From an uncultured Lachnospiraceae bacterium (GTDB lineage: Bacteria; Bacillota; Clostridia; Lachnospirales; Lachnospiraceae): DNA of 42,493 bases. Both the position numbers and the translations under genes were made by a program. The notes under the pieces are model-generated. The model ran no database searches. It was given only the letters and a program-made list of their open reading frames with translations, and had not been told where the DNA came from. Shown here in pieces: positions 1-8,071 of this stretch. Every line of letters starts with the position of its first letter. The stretch's first letter is position 1. Location: positions 1 through 42,493 of the forward strand of contig CANQUA010000022.1 of assembly GCA_947626915.1 (NCBI GenBank), read 5' to 3'.

Positions 1-76
1 GTTATGTTGAACCGCCGTATGCCGAACGGCATGTACTGGTGGTGTGAGAGGGCGGAGAGAATCCGTCCTACTCGAT
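1..76 (+). mobile_element. 3' end of a group II intron (domains V and VI)
   Basis: The first 76 bases fold like the end of a group II intron. Domain V: ACCGCC (11-16) pairs with GGTGGT (38-43), an upper stem around 17-34 is capped by the loop GAAC (24-27), and a small bulge lies on the 3' side (about 35-37). Domain VI: GAG (46-48) pairs with CTC (71-73) and AGGGCGGA (49-56) with TCCGTCCT (62-69), leaving a single bulged A at 70, the expected lariat branch point seven bases from the 3' end. The intron ends in the family-typical A-pyrimidine at about position 76. The rest of the intron, with any reverse transcriptase, lies left of the window. It is inserted in a tyrosine recombinase gene in antisense orientation, so splicing cannot repair that gene's own mRNA. 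Confidence 0.88.
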
Positions 77-672
77 TTGACAAATAAAAAACCGCTTTTC
101 TTTCCTTCCCGTTCGCACCAGGCCAGCGCTTCCGCCGACAGCGCGTCGGGAAAATAGACCCGCCGCAGTTTGCCGCCCTTGGAATACAGATCCAGGTAAC
201 CCAGCCGCAGGTGTTCCACTTTCATCTGCACCAGCTCGCTGACCCGCGCGCCGGTAGCGCCCAGGAAACGCACGATGAAGTACCACAGGTCGTTTCCGTC
301 TTCCTTCAGACGCTGCTTCAGGATTTCGTAGTCTTCGTTGGAGATTACGGCGTCGGTAAACGACGTTTTCTGGAGTTTTACCGAGATCAGCCGGAAGTCC
401 TTGAATTCCATCCAGGCTTCCTCATCCTGTTCCAGGAGAAAACGCAGATAGCGGTTCAGCCCGTGAACCCGCAGGTTGACGGTGGCCGGACGGTAATGGG
501 AGATCAGATAGCCGCGGAAACGGCCGAGATTTTCAACGGACAGGACCCGGTACATGGAAAAATAGAGCCTGACGCTGCCGAGATAGGCCGTGACCGTGTT
601 TCCGGAAAGATTTTTCTTCTTCAGGTAGGTCTCAAAATCCAGGAGGGATGCCTCCTGTCTAGCTGTCATCAT
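77..672 (-). pseudogene. Tyrosine recombinase/integrase, interrupted by a group II intron
   Basis: The reading frame starts at ATG 672 (MMTARQEASLLDFETYL), six bases after the stop of the upstream recombinase, and stays open for about 198 codons. It has the N-terminal SAM-like core-binding domain (about residues 5-95) and the first part of the catalytic domain, including the conserved arginine in TGARVSELVQ and the strand LYSKGGKLRRVYFP. It then breaks off at SGFLFV, exactly where the intact paralogue continues with FLNRFGDP, because the group II intron is inserted there. The HxxR, H and Tyr catalytic residues are missing in the window and would be beyond the intron. It is related to the 290-residue neighbour and probably cotranscribed with it. 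The predicted product is inactive. A start at 669 is also possible. Confidence 0.85.
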
Positions 673-678
673 AGTAGT

Positions 679-1551
679 TCACCAGTTTACGATGCGATTG
701 ACAAGTTGCTTTTGCTCTGAGGGACTGCGGTGCAGGTAAATGCGGGTGGTTTCAATGTTTTCGTGTCCCAGGATATCAGAGAGCATGGAGATATCCCCGC
801 AGATCTCGATGAAGTTTTTGGCAAACAGGTGACGGAAAGAATGAGGGTGCAGGACCGCCGCTTCCAGTCCGTAGCGTCCCTCGAATTTGCGCATCTGGCC
901 GCGGATGCCGGCCGGCGTCAGCGGATCGCCGAAACGGTTCAGGAAAATGAAGCCGCTGGTACGCCGGATGCGGCGCAGCCAGGCCAGGCATTCCTTGCGG
1001 GTGCGGACAGGGATGTAGACCCGGCGGGATTTATTGCCCTTGGAGTACAGGTCCATGTAGCCGCGCCGGACGTCCTCAGCCCTGAGCTGCACCAGCTCGC
1101 TGACCCGCATGCCGGTGGTGGCCATGACGCGGATGATGAAATAATAGAGGTAGTCCCCGTCCCGCAGCAGGCAGCGCTTCAGGTATTCGTAGTCGGCCTG
1201 GCTGATGACGTTTTCCAGGAATGATTTTTGCTGGATATGCACCATGGTCATGCGGGAATCGGTCATGTGCAGGGATTCCATAAAGCAGTTCATGGCCCGG
1301 ATACGCAGATTGACGGTCTGCGGTTTATAATGTTCCAGCAGATAGCATTTGTAAAGCTGCAGATTATTAAAATTAATCGCCGGATACAGGGTTAAAAATT
1401 GCTCCGCACCGTAAAGATAGGCGTGAATGGTGCTTTCGGCCAGCTGCCGCCGCTGCAGATAGGCCCGGAAATCCGCGAGCATCTGTTCGGTCACGGAATC
1501 CTGGCGGGCGGCGTCGGAAGGAGCGGGCCGTCCGGATTTATGGTTAGTCAT
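679..1551 (-). CDS. Tyrosine recombinase (XerC/D-like integrase)
   Basis: A 290-residue site-specific recombinase of the phage integrase/Xer family, which cuts and rejoins DNA through a 3'-phosphotyrosine link. The N-terminal core-binding domain covers about residues 20-105 and the catalytic domain about 115-285. The catalytic set is complete: Arg in TGMRVSELV, Lys in LYSKGNKSRRV, His and Arg in HPHSFRHLF, His in LGHENIETT, and the nucleophile Tyr in TTRIYLH. The start ATG 1551 has AAAGGA about 9 bases upstream. It lies directly before a second, broken recombinase with a 6-base gap, so the two form one transcription unit. Such tandem pairs occur at invertible DNA or mobile-element borders, but I see no clear inverted-repeat target inside the window. 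Its target is unknown. Confidence 0.9.
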   Translation of the reverse strand: MTNHKSGRPAPSDAARQDSVTEQMLADFRAYLQRRQLAESTIHAYLYGAEQFLTLYPAINFNNLQLYKCYLLEHYKPQTVNLRIRAMNCFMESLHMTDSRMTMVHIQQKSFLENVISQADYEYLKRCLLRDGDYLYYFIIRVMATTGMRVSELVQLRAEDVRRGYMDLYSKGNKSRRVYIPVRTRKECLAWLRRIRRTSGFIFLNRFGDPLTPAGIRGQMRKFEGRYGLEAAVLHPHSFRHLFAKNFIEICGDISMLSDILGHENIETTRIYLHRSPSEQKQLVNRIVNW

Positions 1552-1613
1552 ATATGGTTATCCTTTGTAAAAAGAGAGGGAATCGCTTTCCCGTTCAATG
1601 CGTTATGTAACCT

Positions 1614-1642
1614 AGTTTAGCGGGATGAAATTTGAAAATCAA
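1614..1642 (-). promoter_or_regulatory. Candidate sigma-A promoter for the recombinase pair
   Basis: On the minus strand TTGATT (1642-1637), a 17-base spacer, then TAAACT (1619-1614), about 60 bases upstream of the recombinase start. The -10 matches four of six consensus bases. A short inverted repeat GGGAA..TTCCC lies in the leader near 1578-1592. Confidence 0.45.
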
Positions 1643-1675
1643 GAGTATTTCCGAGAATAGTCCCATTTTTGAGAG

Positions 1676-1704
1676 TCATAAGCGGCGCTGCGCTTACATA
1701 AACT
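1676..1704 (+). promoter_or_regulatory. Candidate sigma-E (sporulation) promoter for the SPOCS gene
   Basis: TCATAAG (1676-1682), 14 bases, then CATAAACT (1697-1704). This resembles the Bacillus sigma-E pattern of an ATA-containing -35 box and CATACA(A/C)T at -10, one mismatch in the -10. It lies about 38 bases upstream of the start codon of a predicted spore-coat-type gene. No good sigma-A promoter was seen. Tentative. Confidence 0.3.
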
Positions 1705-1742
1705 GATAAAAAAGCAGTCGGGAAGACAGGTGGGTGCGGACA

Positions 1743-3308
1743 ATGCTGGAATTAATTAAGAAAAATATTCATATGAACCGTTGGAAACACGACGCGGCGG
1801 TGCAGATCACCCTGGACGATGATTTCATCGTTCCGGATACCATGGACGACGTGGAGCAGGTGATCATGGCGGCGGGAGATATCCAGATGGAAACGGTGAA
1901 GAACCAGGGGGAGAAAGTGACGGTGAAGGGCAAGCTGGCGTTCCAGGTGCTGTACCGGAAACCGGAGGGCGGGCTGCAGACGCTGGCCGGGTCCATTCCG
2001 TTCGAGGAGCCGATCAATGTGCCGGATCTGGAAGAGAAGGATCAGGTCAGCGTGGCGTGGGAGCTGGAGGATCTGAGCGCCGGGATGATCAATTCGCGGA
2101 AGCTGAGCGTGAAAGCGATCGTGACGCTGAAGGTTCGGACGGAGATGCTTTATGACGCGGAGGCGGCGGTGGACGTGGCACCGGACGGCGGCGCGGGCGC
2201 GGAGGTGCTGAAGAGGGATACGGAGGTGGCCTCCATTGCCGTACGGCGCAAGGATACATATCGCATAAAAGAGGACATCTCTCTGACGGGCAGCAGGCCC
2301 AGCATCGAGCAGATGATCTGGAATGAAATCAAGCTGCGGGGCGTGTCCGCCAAGCCGCTGGACGGCAAGGTCCATGTGGAGGGGACGCTGATCGTTTTCC
2401 TGATCTATCAGGGGGAGGGCGAGAACACGCCGATGCAGTGGATGGAGGAGGCGGTTCCGTTTTCCGGGGAGGTGGAGCTGCCGGAGTCGGCGGAGGGCAT
2501 GACGCCGTCCATCGGCGTGCGCCTGGTCCACAAGGATATGGAAGCGAAGCCGGATTATGACGGGGAAATGCGGGATCTGGAGCTGGACGCGGTGCTGGAA
2601 TTGGATATGAAGCTTTACGAGGAACAGCCGCTCATGCTGCTCGGCGATCTCTACGCCACGGACCGGGAGATCAGCCTGAAAATGGGGGAGGTCTGTTTTG
2701 ACAGGCTGCTGACGAAGAATACGGGGAAATGCAGGATTTCGGAAAAGCTGGATCTGGGCGGCGGCGAGCGCATTCTCCAGGTCTGCCATTACGACGCGGC
2801 CGTCCGCATCGACGAGGTGCAGGTCAGGGAGGATGGGTTCAATATCGGCGGCGTGCTGGATGTTTCTTTATTATATATGACGTCCGACGACATCGAGCCG
2901 GTGCGGGCCGTCGTGGAGCCGATCCCGTTTGAGTATATGGCGGAGGCGCCGGGGGCGAATGAGGAAAGCGTCCACCAGCTGAACGCGGGCCTGGAACAGC
3001 TGACGGTGGTAATGATGGGCAGCGGCGTGGTGGAGGTCAAAGCGGTCGTGAATCTGGATCTTCTGGTGCTGCAGCCGGTCCGCGAGCCGGTGATCGAGAG
3101 CATTGCCGAAGCACCGCCGGATATGGAGAAGCTGCAGGCCCTGCCGGGAATCGTAGGCTATATCGTTCAGCCGCACGATACGCTGTGGGAGATCGCAAAG
3201 CGGTTCCATACGACCCGCGGAAACGTGATGAAGACCAACGAGCTGACGGACGAGAAGCTGCGGGCGGGCGACCGGCTGATCCTGATGAAAGAAGTGGCCG
3301 GGATGTGA
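1743..3308 (+). CDS. SPOCS (DUF3794) and LysM domain protein, probable spore coat/cortex protein
   Basis: About 521 residues. Three SPOCS/DUF3794-type beta modules can be followed at roughly residues 25-130 (DDDFIVPDTMDDVEQ), 175-290 and 335-430, each with the 'V.G.L.....Y' strand pattern. The protein ends in one LysM motif (about residues 472-516, YIVQPHDTLWEIAKRF ... LRAGDRLIL), which binds peptidoglycan or chitin-like glycans. The family is found in spore-forming Firmicutes and linked to spore envelope assembly (SafA/SpoVID-like architecture), so the protein should act at the forespore surface. I chose ATG 1743 rather than GTG 1734 because AGGTGG at 1727-1732 is spaced about 10 bases from the ATG but only one from the GTG. 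It is transcribed divergently from the recombinases. Confidence 0.85.
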   Translation: MLELIKKNIHMNRWKHDAAVQITLDDDFIVPDTMDDVEQVIMAAGDIQMETVKNQGEKVTVKGKLAFQVLYRKPEGGLQTLAGSIPFEEPINVPDLEEKDQVSVAWELEDLSAGMINSRKLSVKAIVTLKVRTEMLYDAEAAVDVAPDGGAGAEVLKRDTEVASIAVRRKDTYRIKEDISLTGSRPSIEQMIWNEIKLRGVSAKPLDGKVHVEGTLIVFLIYQGEGENTPMQWMEEAVPFSGEVELPESAEGMTPSIGVRLVHKDMEAKPDYDGEMRDLELDAVLELDMKLYEEQPLMLLGDLYATDREISLKMGEVCFDRLLTKNTGKCRISEKLDLGGGERILQVCHYDAAVRIDEVQVREDGFNIGGVLDVSLLYMTSDDIEPVRAVVEPIPFEYMAEAPGANEESVHQLNAGLEQLTVVMMGSGVVEVKAVVNLDLLVLQPVREPVIESIAEAPPDMEKLQALPGIVGYIVQPHDTLWEIAKRFHTTRGNVMKTNELTDEKLRAGDRLILMKEVAGM

Positions 3309-3829
3309 AGCAGATGGGGAGGGCTGAGGAAGAAGTATCCGGGGCGGTCCGGAGAGAAATTGCCTGAAAAAGAAGCAGCAGGGTGGTTTAGGGATGAAAG
3401 CGGACAAAAGCAAATGGGAACAGGCCGGAAAGACCCCGCAGCCGGCCGTTATCGCGCCGCCGCGGAAATTCCCGCGAAAAAATATCAGAAAAAGGATAAA
3501 GCTGGATGCACAAAAAACGGATTGCGGGATATAATAGACTATAAGGTTCAATGAATATCGACAGTACCGTGACCGCATCCAGCTGGTGCTTCAGATAGAT
3601 CAGGGCAACCTGGGCGGCGCCGCGTCCTGCAAGCGCGGCGGCGTCTACATAACCGGGATATGGAAAGCGCCGGGATGCGGCCGGCGGGAGAGGCAGGCGC
3701 GGGGATCGTCGGAGGCGGCCTGCGCTTGAGCGAAAGCCGGATGAAAGCCCGACATTCCGCAGCAGGTGATGGACAGGGCTGCCGCTGCGCCCGCCGCCCG
3801 CGGAAATAAATTGGAACGGAGAACCAAGG
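3309..3829 (+). other. Intergenic region without a convincing gene
   Basis: About 520 bases. A -10-like TATAAT at 3530-3535 has only a weak -35 (TGCACA, 3507-3512) 17 bases upstream. On the minus strand, roughly 3665-3550, a stretch of about 35 codons reads with protein-like composition (AAQVALIYLKHQLDAVTVL) but has no start or ribosome site, so it may be a gene remnant. Small open frames at 3360-3554 and 3645-3887 look non-coding. A purine-rich ribosome site just before 3830 belongs to the next gene. Confidence 0.5.
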
Positions 3830-4087
3830 ATGAATTATACATATCTGCTGCTGTGCGCGGACGGCACCCTGTACTGCGGCTGGACAAACCGTCTGGAAGA
3901 ACGCGTCGAGGCCCATAACAGCGGCAAGGGCGCGAAATATACGAAGAGCCGCCGCCCGGTGAAGCTGGTCTACTTCGAAGCGTTCGCGACGAGAGCGGAG
4001 GCCATGCGGCGGGAGGCGGCGATCAAGCGGATGACGCGGGCAGAGAAGCTGCGGCTGGCGGCAGGATGGGACGGCGCGGCCCGCTGA
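3830..4087 (+). CDS. GIY-YIG nuclease superfamily protein (UPF0213/YhbQ type)
   Basis: An 85-residue single-domain protein. It has the family pattern YTYLLLCADGTLYCGWT, the variant of GIY...YIG seen in the UPF0213 group, followed by the conserved Asn and Arg (TNRLEERVEAHN), GKGAKYTKSRRP and a C-terminal helix with EAMRREAAIKRMTRAEK. Members are small, stand-alone putative DNA nucleases or repair-associated proteins; the biochemical role is poorly defined. The length is typical for the family. ATG 3830 is preceded by GGAACGGAG and AAGG. It is convergent with the ABC transporter genes, and its stop codon lies inside one arm of a long inverted repeat. Confidence 0.88.
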   Translation: MNYTYLLLCADGTLYCGWTNRLEERVEAHNSGKGAKYTKSRRPVKLVYFEAFATRAEAMRREAAIKRMTRAEKLRLAAGWDGAAR

Positions 4088-4195
4088 CAGCGCGGCGGGA
4101 TTTTGGGCTGGTCTGCCGGTCTTTGCCCATGCGGCGTTTGGCCCATGGCAGCGGCGCGACCGGGCCATAGCGCCGCGCTGTCAGCGGGCCTTTTT
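4078..4195. terminator. Long inverted repeat between convergent genes, probable terminator
   Basis: GGCCCGCTGACAGCGCGGCG at 4078-4097 is repeated as a perfect 20-base inverted copy at 4171-4190, followed by TTTTT (4191-4195). The stop of the GIY-YIG gene (TGA 4085-4087) is in the left arm and the stop of the ABC gene (4183-4181, minus) in the right arm. The T run favours termination of plus-strand transcription. The 73-base loop contains further near-repeats (TTTGCCCATG / TTTGGCCCATGG). Confidence 0.7.
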
Positions 4196-6007
4196 CGCGT
4201 CTTTCACGTAGTATTCCGCCTGAGCGTCCCAGAGCTCCCGGTATTTCCCGTTTTCGCCGTAAAGCGTCTCGTGCGGGCCAAACTGTATGATCTGCCCGTT
4301 GTCAAACACCGCGATCTGGTCGCAGAAACGGCAGGAGGCCAGGCGGTGGGAGATGTAGACCGTGGTCGCTTCGCCGGAGATCGAATTGAAGCTGCGGTAG
4401 ACCTCATATTCCGAGACTGGGTCCAGCGCCGCGGTCGGTTCGTCCAAGAGGATAAACGGCGCGCCGCGGTAAAGCGCCCGCGCGAGGGCGATCTTTTGCG
4501 CTTCGCCGCCGGAGATCTCCACGCCTTTGTCGCTGAAATGTTTGTAAAGGTAGGTTTCCGTTCCGTCCGGGAGCGTGCCGAGGCGGTCGCCGAAATTGGC
4601 TTTAATCAGGCAGTCCCTGACCCGCCGCGGATCGTAATTTTGGCTCGAGGCGACCACTTCGCCGAGTTTGAAGCTGAACAGCTTAAAATCCTGAAAGACT
4701 ACGGAGAAGATCGACATATATTCGTCGTAGTCGTATTTTTTAATGTTTACGCCGTTGAGCAATATTTCCCCCTCCGTGGGGTCGTAGAGACGGCAGAGCA
4801 GTTTGATGAACGTCGTCTTGCCGGAACCATTTTCACCGACGATCGCGAGCTTTTGCCCGATCTTAAATTTCAGGCTGACGTGCCGGAGGGCCCAGCCGCC
4901 GGCGCCGGGATAGCGGAAGCTCACGTCTTTGAATTCGACCTGGTAGTCGAAGTCGTCCCGCTTTTCAACGGTAAGGCTGCCTTTATACATCGGGTTTGGG
5001 ATGTCGAGGTACTCAAAATAATGCTTCAGGTAGCGGTTGTTGTCAAACATTTGGAGGACGCAGTCGGTCAGCCGGTTTACCCCGCCGATAAAAACCGTTA
5101 TGCAGGAGACGTATTTCGCGATTGAGCCCACGGTGATCGTTCCCAGGAGCGCCGCGTAGATCAGGATGCCGTAGACCGCATATTTCAAAAGGCTGTTCAG
5201 GACCGTCGCCGGGAGGGTTTCTATTATATCCTGCCGGCGGATCCTGGCGTTTAGGTTCCAGAATTCCATTTGGCTACGGAAATGGCTTTCTTCCAGCCAG
5301 TCCGCCATACCGTAAAGCCGGATATCTTTTCCCGCGCCGTAATCTCCTACATATTCGCCGTAGACATCATCGTAGGCGTTTATCTCGATTGCGTCGCTCC
5401 AGAACCGCTTGGTCCTGTTCTGCCGGCGCGCGGACATGACGGCAGATACCGCTGTTACGAGCAGGATCCCCAAAGCGAAGACCAGCTTTACGTAAGCGCT
5501 TACCGCTCCGATGGCGAAAAAGGAGGCGGTCATCGCGAGAGAGCACAGGATCGTTACCGCCGTCTGCGCTCCCCAGCACAGAATCCACATGGTACGCTGG
5601 ATGTTAAATCCGGTTTGATTTTCTCTGCTTACGCGGAATCTCAGCCGGGAGACTTCGGGGTCTTCCAGCGCTTCGTAGGGCATTTCCATCGCCTTTTCAG
5701 AGAAGTTCCATTCTTCTCCGAGGTAGAAAAGATTCGCCAGAATGTCCCGCTTTTTGCCGGCCAGTTCCGAGACGATCTTCAAAATGAACACCAGACCCAC
5801 GGTCAGCGCCGCGTATGCGGCCAGCACGCCGAGGGGCGCGCGGACCGCGAGCGCGTCGATCAGCTTCGCGGAGAAATAGATCGGCACGAACGGGATAAGC
5901 GCGTCCAGCGCCCGGTTCAAAAGATCGCAGAAGAAATAGGGTTTGGACAGGCTGCGGCACAGCTTTGCCGCGCGTCCAAAGATCCGGATATGCTCACGAA
6001 GCGTCAT
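4181..6007 (-). CDS. ABC transporter, fused permease and ATPase (exporter half B)
   Basis: A half-transporter of about 608 residues with an N-terminal six-helix exporter domain (about residues 10-315) and a C-terminal ATPase (about 355-590). The nucleotide-binding motifs are complete: Walker A GENGSGKTTF, Q-loop VVFQDFKLF, signature ISGGEAQKIALARAL, Walker B FILLDEPTAALDP and H-loop SHRLAS. Start ATG 6007 is chosen because a near-perfect AAAGGAGGTG lies eight bases upstream; the frame continues to 6058 but without a site. The gene overlaps the stop of the preceding ABC gene by 14 bases, pointing to translational coupling and a heterodimeric exporter. Both partners share the coupling-region motif AGKDIR(L/I)Y. 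Substrate unknown; the nearby LytTR system suggests a peptide or antimicrobial, but no precursor peptide gene was found. Confidence 0.92.
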   Translation of the reverse strand: MTLREHIRIFGRAAKLCRSLSKPYFFCDLLNRALDALIPFVPIYFSAKLIDALAVRAPLGVLAAYAALTVGLVFILKIVSELAGKKRDILANLFYLGEEWNFSEKAMEMPYEALEDPEVSRLRFRVSRENQTGFNIQRTMWILCWGAQTAVTILCSLAMTASFFAIGAVSAYVKLVFALGILLVTAVSAVMSARRQNRTKRFWSDAIEINAYDDVYGEYVGDYGAGKDIRLYGMADWLEESHFRSQMEFWNLNARIRRQDIIETLPATVLNSLLKYAVYGILIYAALLGTITVGSIAKYVSCITVFIGGVNRLTDCVLQMFDNNRYLKHYFEYLDIPNPMYKGSLTVEKRDDFDYQVEFKDVSFRYPGAGGWALRHVSLKFKIGQKLAIVGENGSGKTTFIKLLCRLYDPTEGEILLNGVNIKKYDYDEYMSIFSVVFQDFKLFSFKLGEVVASSQNYDPRRVRDCLIKANFGDRLGTLPDGTETYLYKHFSDKGVEISGGEAQKIALARALYRGAPFILLDEPTAALDPVSEYEVYRSFNSISGEATTVYISHRLASCRFCDQIAVFDNGQIIQFGPHETLYGENGKYRELWDAQAEYYVKDAKKAR

Positions 6008-7844
6008 TTTCCGCACCTCCTTTGTAATCATCCCGGTACCAGCAGCTCTGGATCTCAAACAGTTTTGCGTATTGGCCGCCTTTTTTCAAAAGTTCCCGAT
6101 GGCTGCCCTCCTCGGCGATCCGGCCGCCGTCAAGGAAAAGGATCCGGTCGCAGAACGCGGTCGAGGCCAGGCGGTGGGAGATGAAGACCGAAGTCTTATT
6201 CTCGCACATTTCGTTGTATTTTTTATAAATATTGCTCTCGGCAATGGGATCGAGGGCGGCGGTGGGCTCGTCCAGGACCAGCACCGGCGCATCTTTGTAA
6301 AGCGCCCGGGCGAGCATGAGCTTTTGCTTTTCCCCGCCGGAAAGTTCGGCGCCGCCGCGGTTTAAGCGCTTGTCAAGCCTGGTGAAAATGCCGTCAGGCA
6401 GGCTGTCAAGCTTTTCGGAGAGTCCCGCGCCGCGCATACATTTTTCGGCAAGCGCTGTGTCGGTATCCTCCAGACGGCGTCCCGAGACGGTTTCCGCAAG
6501 GGAGAAAAACGCCGTGCGCACGTCCTGGAACACCGGCGCGAACAGCCGGTAGTAATCGTCCGCGTCAAATTCCGTCTGGGGCGCGCCGTCGATCAGAATC
6601 CTGCCGGAGGTGGGGCGGTAAAGCCCGCAGAGGAGTTTGACGAGCGTGGTCTTGCCTGCGCCGTTTAGGCCCACCAGCGCCAGCTTTTCTCCGGAGCGCA
6701 GCGTAAAGCTGAGATTTTTGATCGTGTCTTCTTCTGCGCCCGGATAGCGGTAGGTCACCTGTTCGAACCGGATCTCGGGCGCTTTCTCCATGTGGTCGCG
6801 GGAATATGCCGTGACTTCCCCTTTCGGCTCCGGATAGTTTACATAATCACGAAAATCGCAGATGGTGTTGGTGACGGCGCGCATCCCGTTGAAACACCGG
6901 ATGAATCCGTCGATCCAGCCAGCGAAGGAGGAGATCGCCGCGAAATAGAGCACGAAACGGTCGATGGTCATCCCGCCTTTCAGGTACATCGAGATCAGGA
7001 GCGCGTAGGCTCCGCTGTCGCGGATCAGGATGACAAACAGTTCGGGGAGCCAGGTCCAGACCGCGTGTTTCATCTCCTCCCGCCTCCAGCGCATGTCGTT
7101 TTGGGTAAGCTCTTTCACGATCTCCCGCAGCCATCCGGCCATGCTGTAGATCCGTATGTCCTTTCCTGCCGCAAAATCGGAGGGGATGGTAAGCGCGTAC
7201 CAGAGCCGGGTATCGTTGGCCGAGCGTTCGGCGCGGGTTTTCAGATCCCATTGGTTATAAAGCTTCCGGGCGAAGATCTGCACCAGCGGCGAGAGGGTCA
7301 GAAGCGGCAGCAGCCACGGGCTCACAAAGGAGATCACCGTGCCGAAAAGCAGGTATCCGAGGACATTTTCGATGATCCCGAAGAAATTCCGGACAATGTC
7401 GGAAACCGGCTGTACGCCGTTATACATCCATGTGGCTTTTTCGGCGCGTTCTCTCAGGTCGGTCACATCTTTGCGCTCCAGGGTCTCATAGAACATGGTC
7501 AGTCTCTTTTTTTCCTCCAGACTCAGGAGACGGCCGCGGTAGAAACCGGTCTGCACGTCTTTCAGATAGAGGAACGTGGATTGCAGGGCATCCAGGATCA
7601 GGACCGCGAGCATACAGACCCCGACCGCCCGGAGCGCGTGCCGAAGCGGCCGTCCCGCCGTGACCTCCGATACGACAAGCGACGGAAGATAAATGTCCAG
7701 ATACTGGGAGGCGATGCTGACGGGCACGCCGAACGCGTAGAGCAGGAACGCGGCGGGCGTGTGCCGGATCAGCATCCGGGCCGACCACACGCCGTTGGAC
7801 AGAAGACTGTGGGAGGGCTTCGGTTTGTCCTTTTTTGAGTGCAT
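5994..7844 (-). CDS. ABC transporter, fused permease and ATPase (exporter half A)
   Basis: A 616-residue half-transporter with an N-terminal transmembrane exporter domain (about residues 25-335) and an ATPase domain (about 370-605): Walker A GLNGAGKTTL, Q-loop PVFQDVRTAF, signature LSGGEKQKLMLARAL, Walker B VLVLDEPTAALDP, H-loop SHRLAS. All motifs look catalytically competent, as in the partner, so neither half is degenerate. ATG 7844 has GAGGAG about 12 bases upstream. It is first in a two-gene unit; the 5' leader of about 150 bases contains a perfect 7-base hairpin (AGACCCT/AGGGTCT, 7901-7884) and is preceded by a candidate LytTR-controlled promoter. Probably exports a peptide, lipid or drug-like molecule as a heterodimer with the downstream protein. 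Confidence 0.92.
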   Translation of the reverse strand: MHSKKDKPKPSHSLLSNGVWSARMLIRHTPAAFLLYAFGVPVSIASQYLDIYLPSLVVSEVTAGRPLRHALRAVGVCMLAVLILDALQSTFLYLKDVQTGFYRGRLLSLEEKKRLTMFYETLERKDVTDLRERAEKATWMYNGVQPVSDIVRNFFGIIENVLGYLLFGTVISFVSPWLLPLLTLSPLVQIFARKLYNQWDLKTRAERSANDTRLWYALTIPSDFAAGKDIRIYSMAGWLREIVKELTQNDMRWRREEMKHAVWTWLPELFVILIRDSGAYALLISMYLKGGMTIDRFVLYFAAISSFAGWIDGFIRCFNGMRAVTNTICDFRDYVNYPEPKGEVTAYSRDHMEKAPEIRFEQVTYRYPGAEEDTIKNLSFTLRSGEKLALVGLNGAGKTTLVKLLCGLYRPTSGRILIDGAPQTEFDADDYYRLFAPVFQDVRTAFFSLAETVSGRRLEDTDTALAEKCMRGAGLSEKLDSLPDGIFTRLDKRLNRGGAELSGGEKQKLMLARALYKDAPVLVLDEPTAALDPIAESNIYKKYNEMCENKTSVFISHRLASTAFCDRILFLDGGRIAEEGSHRELLKKGGQYAKLFEIQSCWYRDDYKGGAENDAS

Positions 7845-8000
7845 TTCCGTTATCTCCTCGTATTATAAAGTAGTAGTGTTTATAGACCCTCTCCAGGGTC
7901 TGTGTGCCATACGGTTTAAGATACTGTGGATCGGTACAGTTCTCCGGGGCTTTCGGCAGGCCAAGCGCAAAACCGTGGGATCTGCTCTGCCTGTGCGGAT

Positions 8001-8068
8001 ATCGTAGCATGAATTCTGCGAAAAAAAGAAAATCGTGCACGAATTGCGTCGGACCGTGCACGAATTGC
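8001..8068 (-). promoter_or_regulatory. Candidate LytTR operator and promoter of the ABC exporter operon
   Basis: CGTGCACGAATTGC occurs twice, at 8034-8047 and 8055-8068 (plus-strand reading), a 14-base perfect direct repeat with a 21-base start-to-start distance, two helical turns. LytTR regulators (AgrA, VirR, ComE) typically bind pairs of direct repeats spaced this way, next to promoters with a poor -35. On the minus strand a -10-like TACGAT lies at 8006-8001 and the -35 position is a pyrimidine run, fitting an activator-dependent promoter. The repeats begin four bases after the kinase stop codon. Confidence 0.6.
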
Positions 8069-8071
8069 ATT

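Noticed and set aside
3360-3554. 64-codon frame after the SPOCS gene
   Set aside because: No ribosome site, no domain, and it contains A-rich stretches like untranslated DNA.
4103-6365. Several long plus-strand frames opposite the ABC exporter genes
   Set aside because: The minus-strand ABC proteins have full motif sets; the plus-strand frames have shadow composition and no start signals.
7862-7867. Perfect TATAAT on the minus strand just before the ABC start
   Set aside because: It is only about 18 bases from the start codon, leaving no room for a proper leader, and has no -35 at 16-18 bases.
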